Positions 63,942 to 64,000 of a stretch of DNA of 64,000 nucleotides are shown here, one piece after another. The notes under the pieces were generated by a model, which searched no databases, was not told the DNA's origin, and saw nothing but the letters and a program-made list of their open reading frames with translations. The DNA is from UBA11889 sp046582115 (GTDB taxonomy: Bacteria; Pseudomonadota; Gammaproteobacteria; Pseudomonadales; Azotimanducaceae), in assembly GCA_046582115.1 (NCBI GenBank), contig JAYGFA010000058.1, positions 7,946 to 71,945 of the forward strand. Reading direction: 5' to 3'. The stretch's first letter is position 1. Each line of letters opens with the position of its first letter. Position numbers and translations under genes: made by a program.

Positions 63942-64000
63942 ATGTTCCGACTAAAAAAACTCAATGCCGCCATGATGGCGGTAGCCGCAAGTACCACGGC
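63942..64000 (+). CDS. N-terminal signal peptide of an exported protein, cut by the window edge
   Basis: ATG preceded by AGGA; the 19 visible codons give a basic start (MFRLKKL) and a hydrophobic alanine-rich stretch (AAMMAVAAS), the look of a Sec signal peptide. Outer-membrane receptors often begin this way, and a second TonB-dependent receptor would suit the location, but nothing in the visible part proves it. Confidence 0.6.
   Translation, partial: MFRLKKLNAAMMAVAASTT

Overview
The window reads as a densely packed chromosomal segment of a free-living or host-associated gammaproteobacterium. The strongest evidence is gene order: argH-lptM-lysA-dapF-DUF484-xerC-HAD hydrolase with hemC-hemD divergent, trxA-rho, and nudE / HAD nucleotidase / hslR / pckA all follow arrangements familiar from Pseudomonas and Escherichia. 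The accessory genes (TonB-dependent receptor, FG-GAP/ASPIC propeller proteins, phytanoyl-CoA dioxygenase, luciferase-like oxidoreductase, carotenoid oxygenase, single-chain acyl-CoA carboxylase) are the sort found in uncultured marine or sponge-associated lineages. That taxonomic refinement is inference only. No rRNA, insertion sequence, CRISPR array or prophage was seen; one tRNA gene (Phe) is present.

Layout. 1-7,100 (+): a truncated alpha/beta hydrolase, a carotenoid-cleavage-type oxygenase, an alkyl-DHAP-synthase-like FAD oxidase, alanine racemase, an SDR and a class III aminotransferase. 7,116-11,047: a fadE-like acyl-CoA dehydrogenase plus thiolase-like gene on the minus strand, divergent from an isovaleryl-CoA dehydrogenase. 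11,178-23,487: housekeeping block (threonine synthase, HAD, xerC, DUF484, dapF, lysA, a 36-codon lptM gene, argH, hemC, hemD, rho, trxA, hemB). 23,576-29,598: TVP38 membrane protein with an FAD disulfide reductase, TetR regulator, LLM flavoprotein, ABC-F ATPase. 29,632-36,584: dsbB, acpH, gshA, pckA, hslR, HAD nucleotidase, nudE, cysQ. 36,623-44,967: thiolase-like protein, an AT-rich regulatory gap with LexA-like sites, an enolase-superfamily protein, the single-chain carboxylase, a PhyH dioxygenase and a ketopantoate-reductase-like protein. 45,426: tRNA-Phe. 45,851-51,055: an asymmetric heterodimeric ABC exporter with a linked beta-barrel-like protein. 51,063-62,590: three paralogous FG-GAP/ASPIC proteins, a TPR lipoprotein, a hypothetical protein and a giant TonB receptor. 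62,880-64,000: a Sel1-repeat protein and the signal peptide of a further exported protein.

How it fits together. The left half mixes amino-acid/cell-wall precursor synthesis (Alr, LysA, DapF), haem synthesis (HemC, HemD, HemB) and acyl-CoA oxidation. The right third is the most unusual part: propeller proteins rich in DxDxDG calcium-type loops, a TPR lipoprotein, and a TonB receptor that itself carries an insertion of thrombospondin type-3-like DxDGDG repeats. This set looks like a calcium-dependent cell-surface capture or uptake system of unknown substrate and is the best candidate for an undescribed system. A second noteworthy spot is the gap at 37,763-38,219, which holds a near-consensus LexA site, a second degenerate one 31 bp away, and a perfect 16-bp palindrome against the ribosome-binding site of the enolase-superfamily gene.
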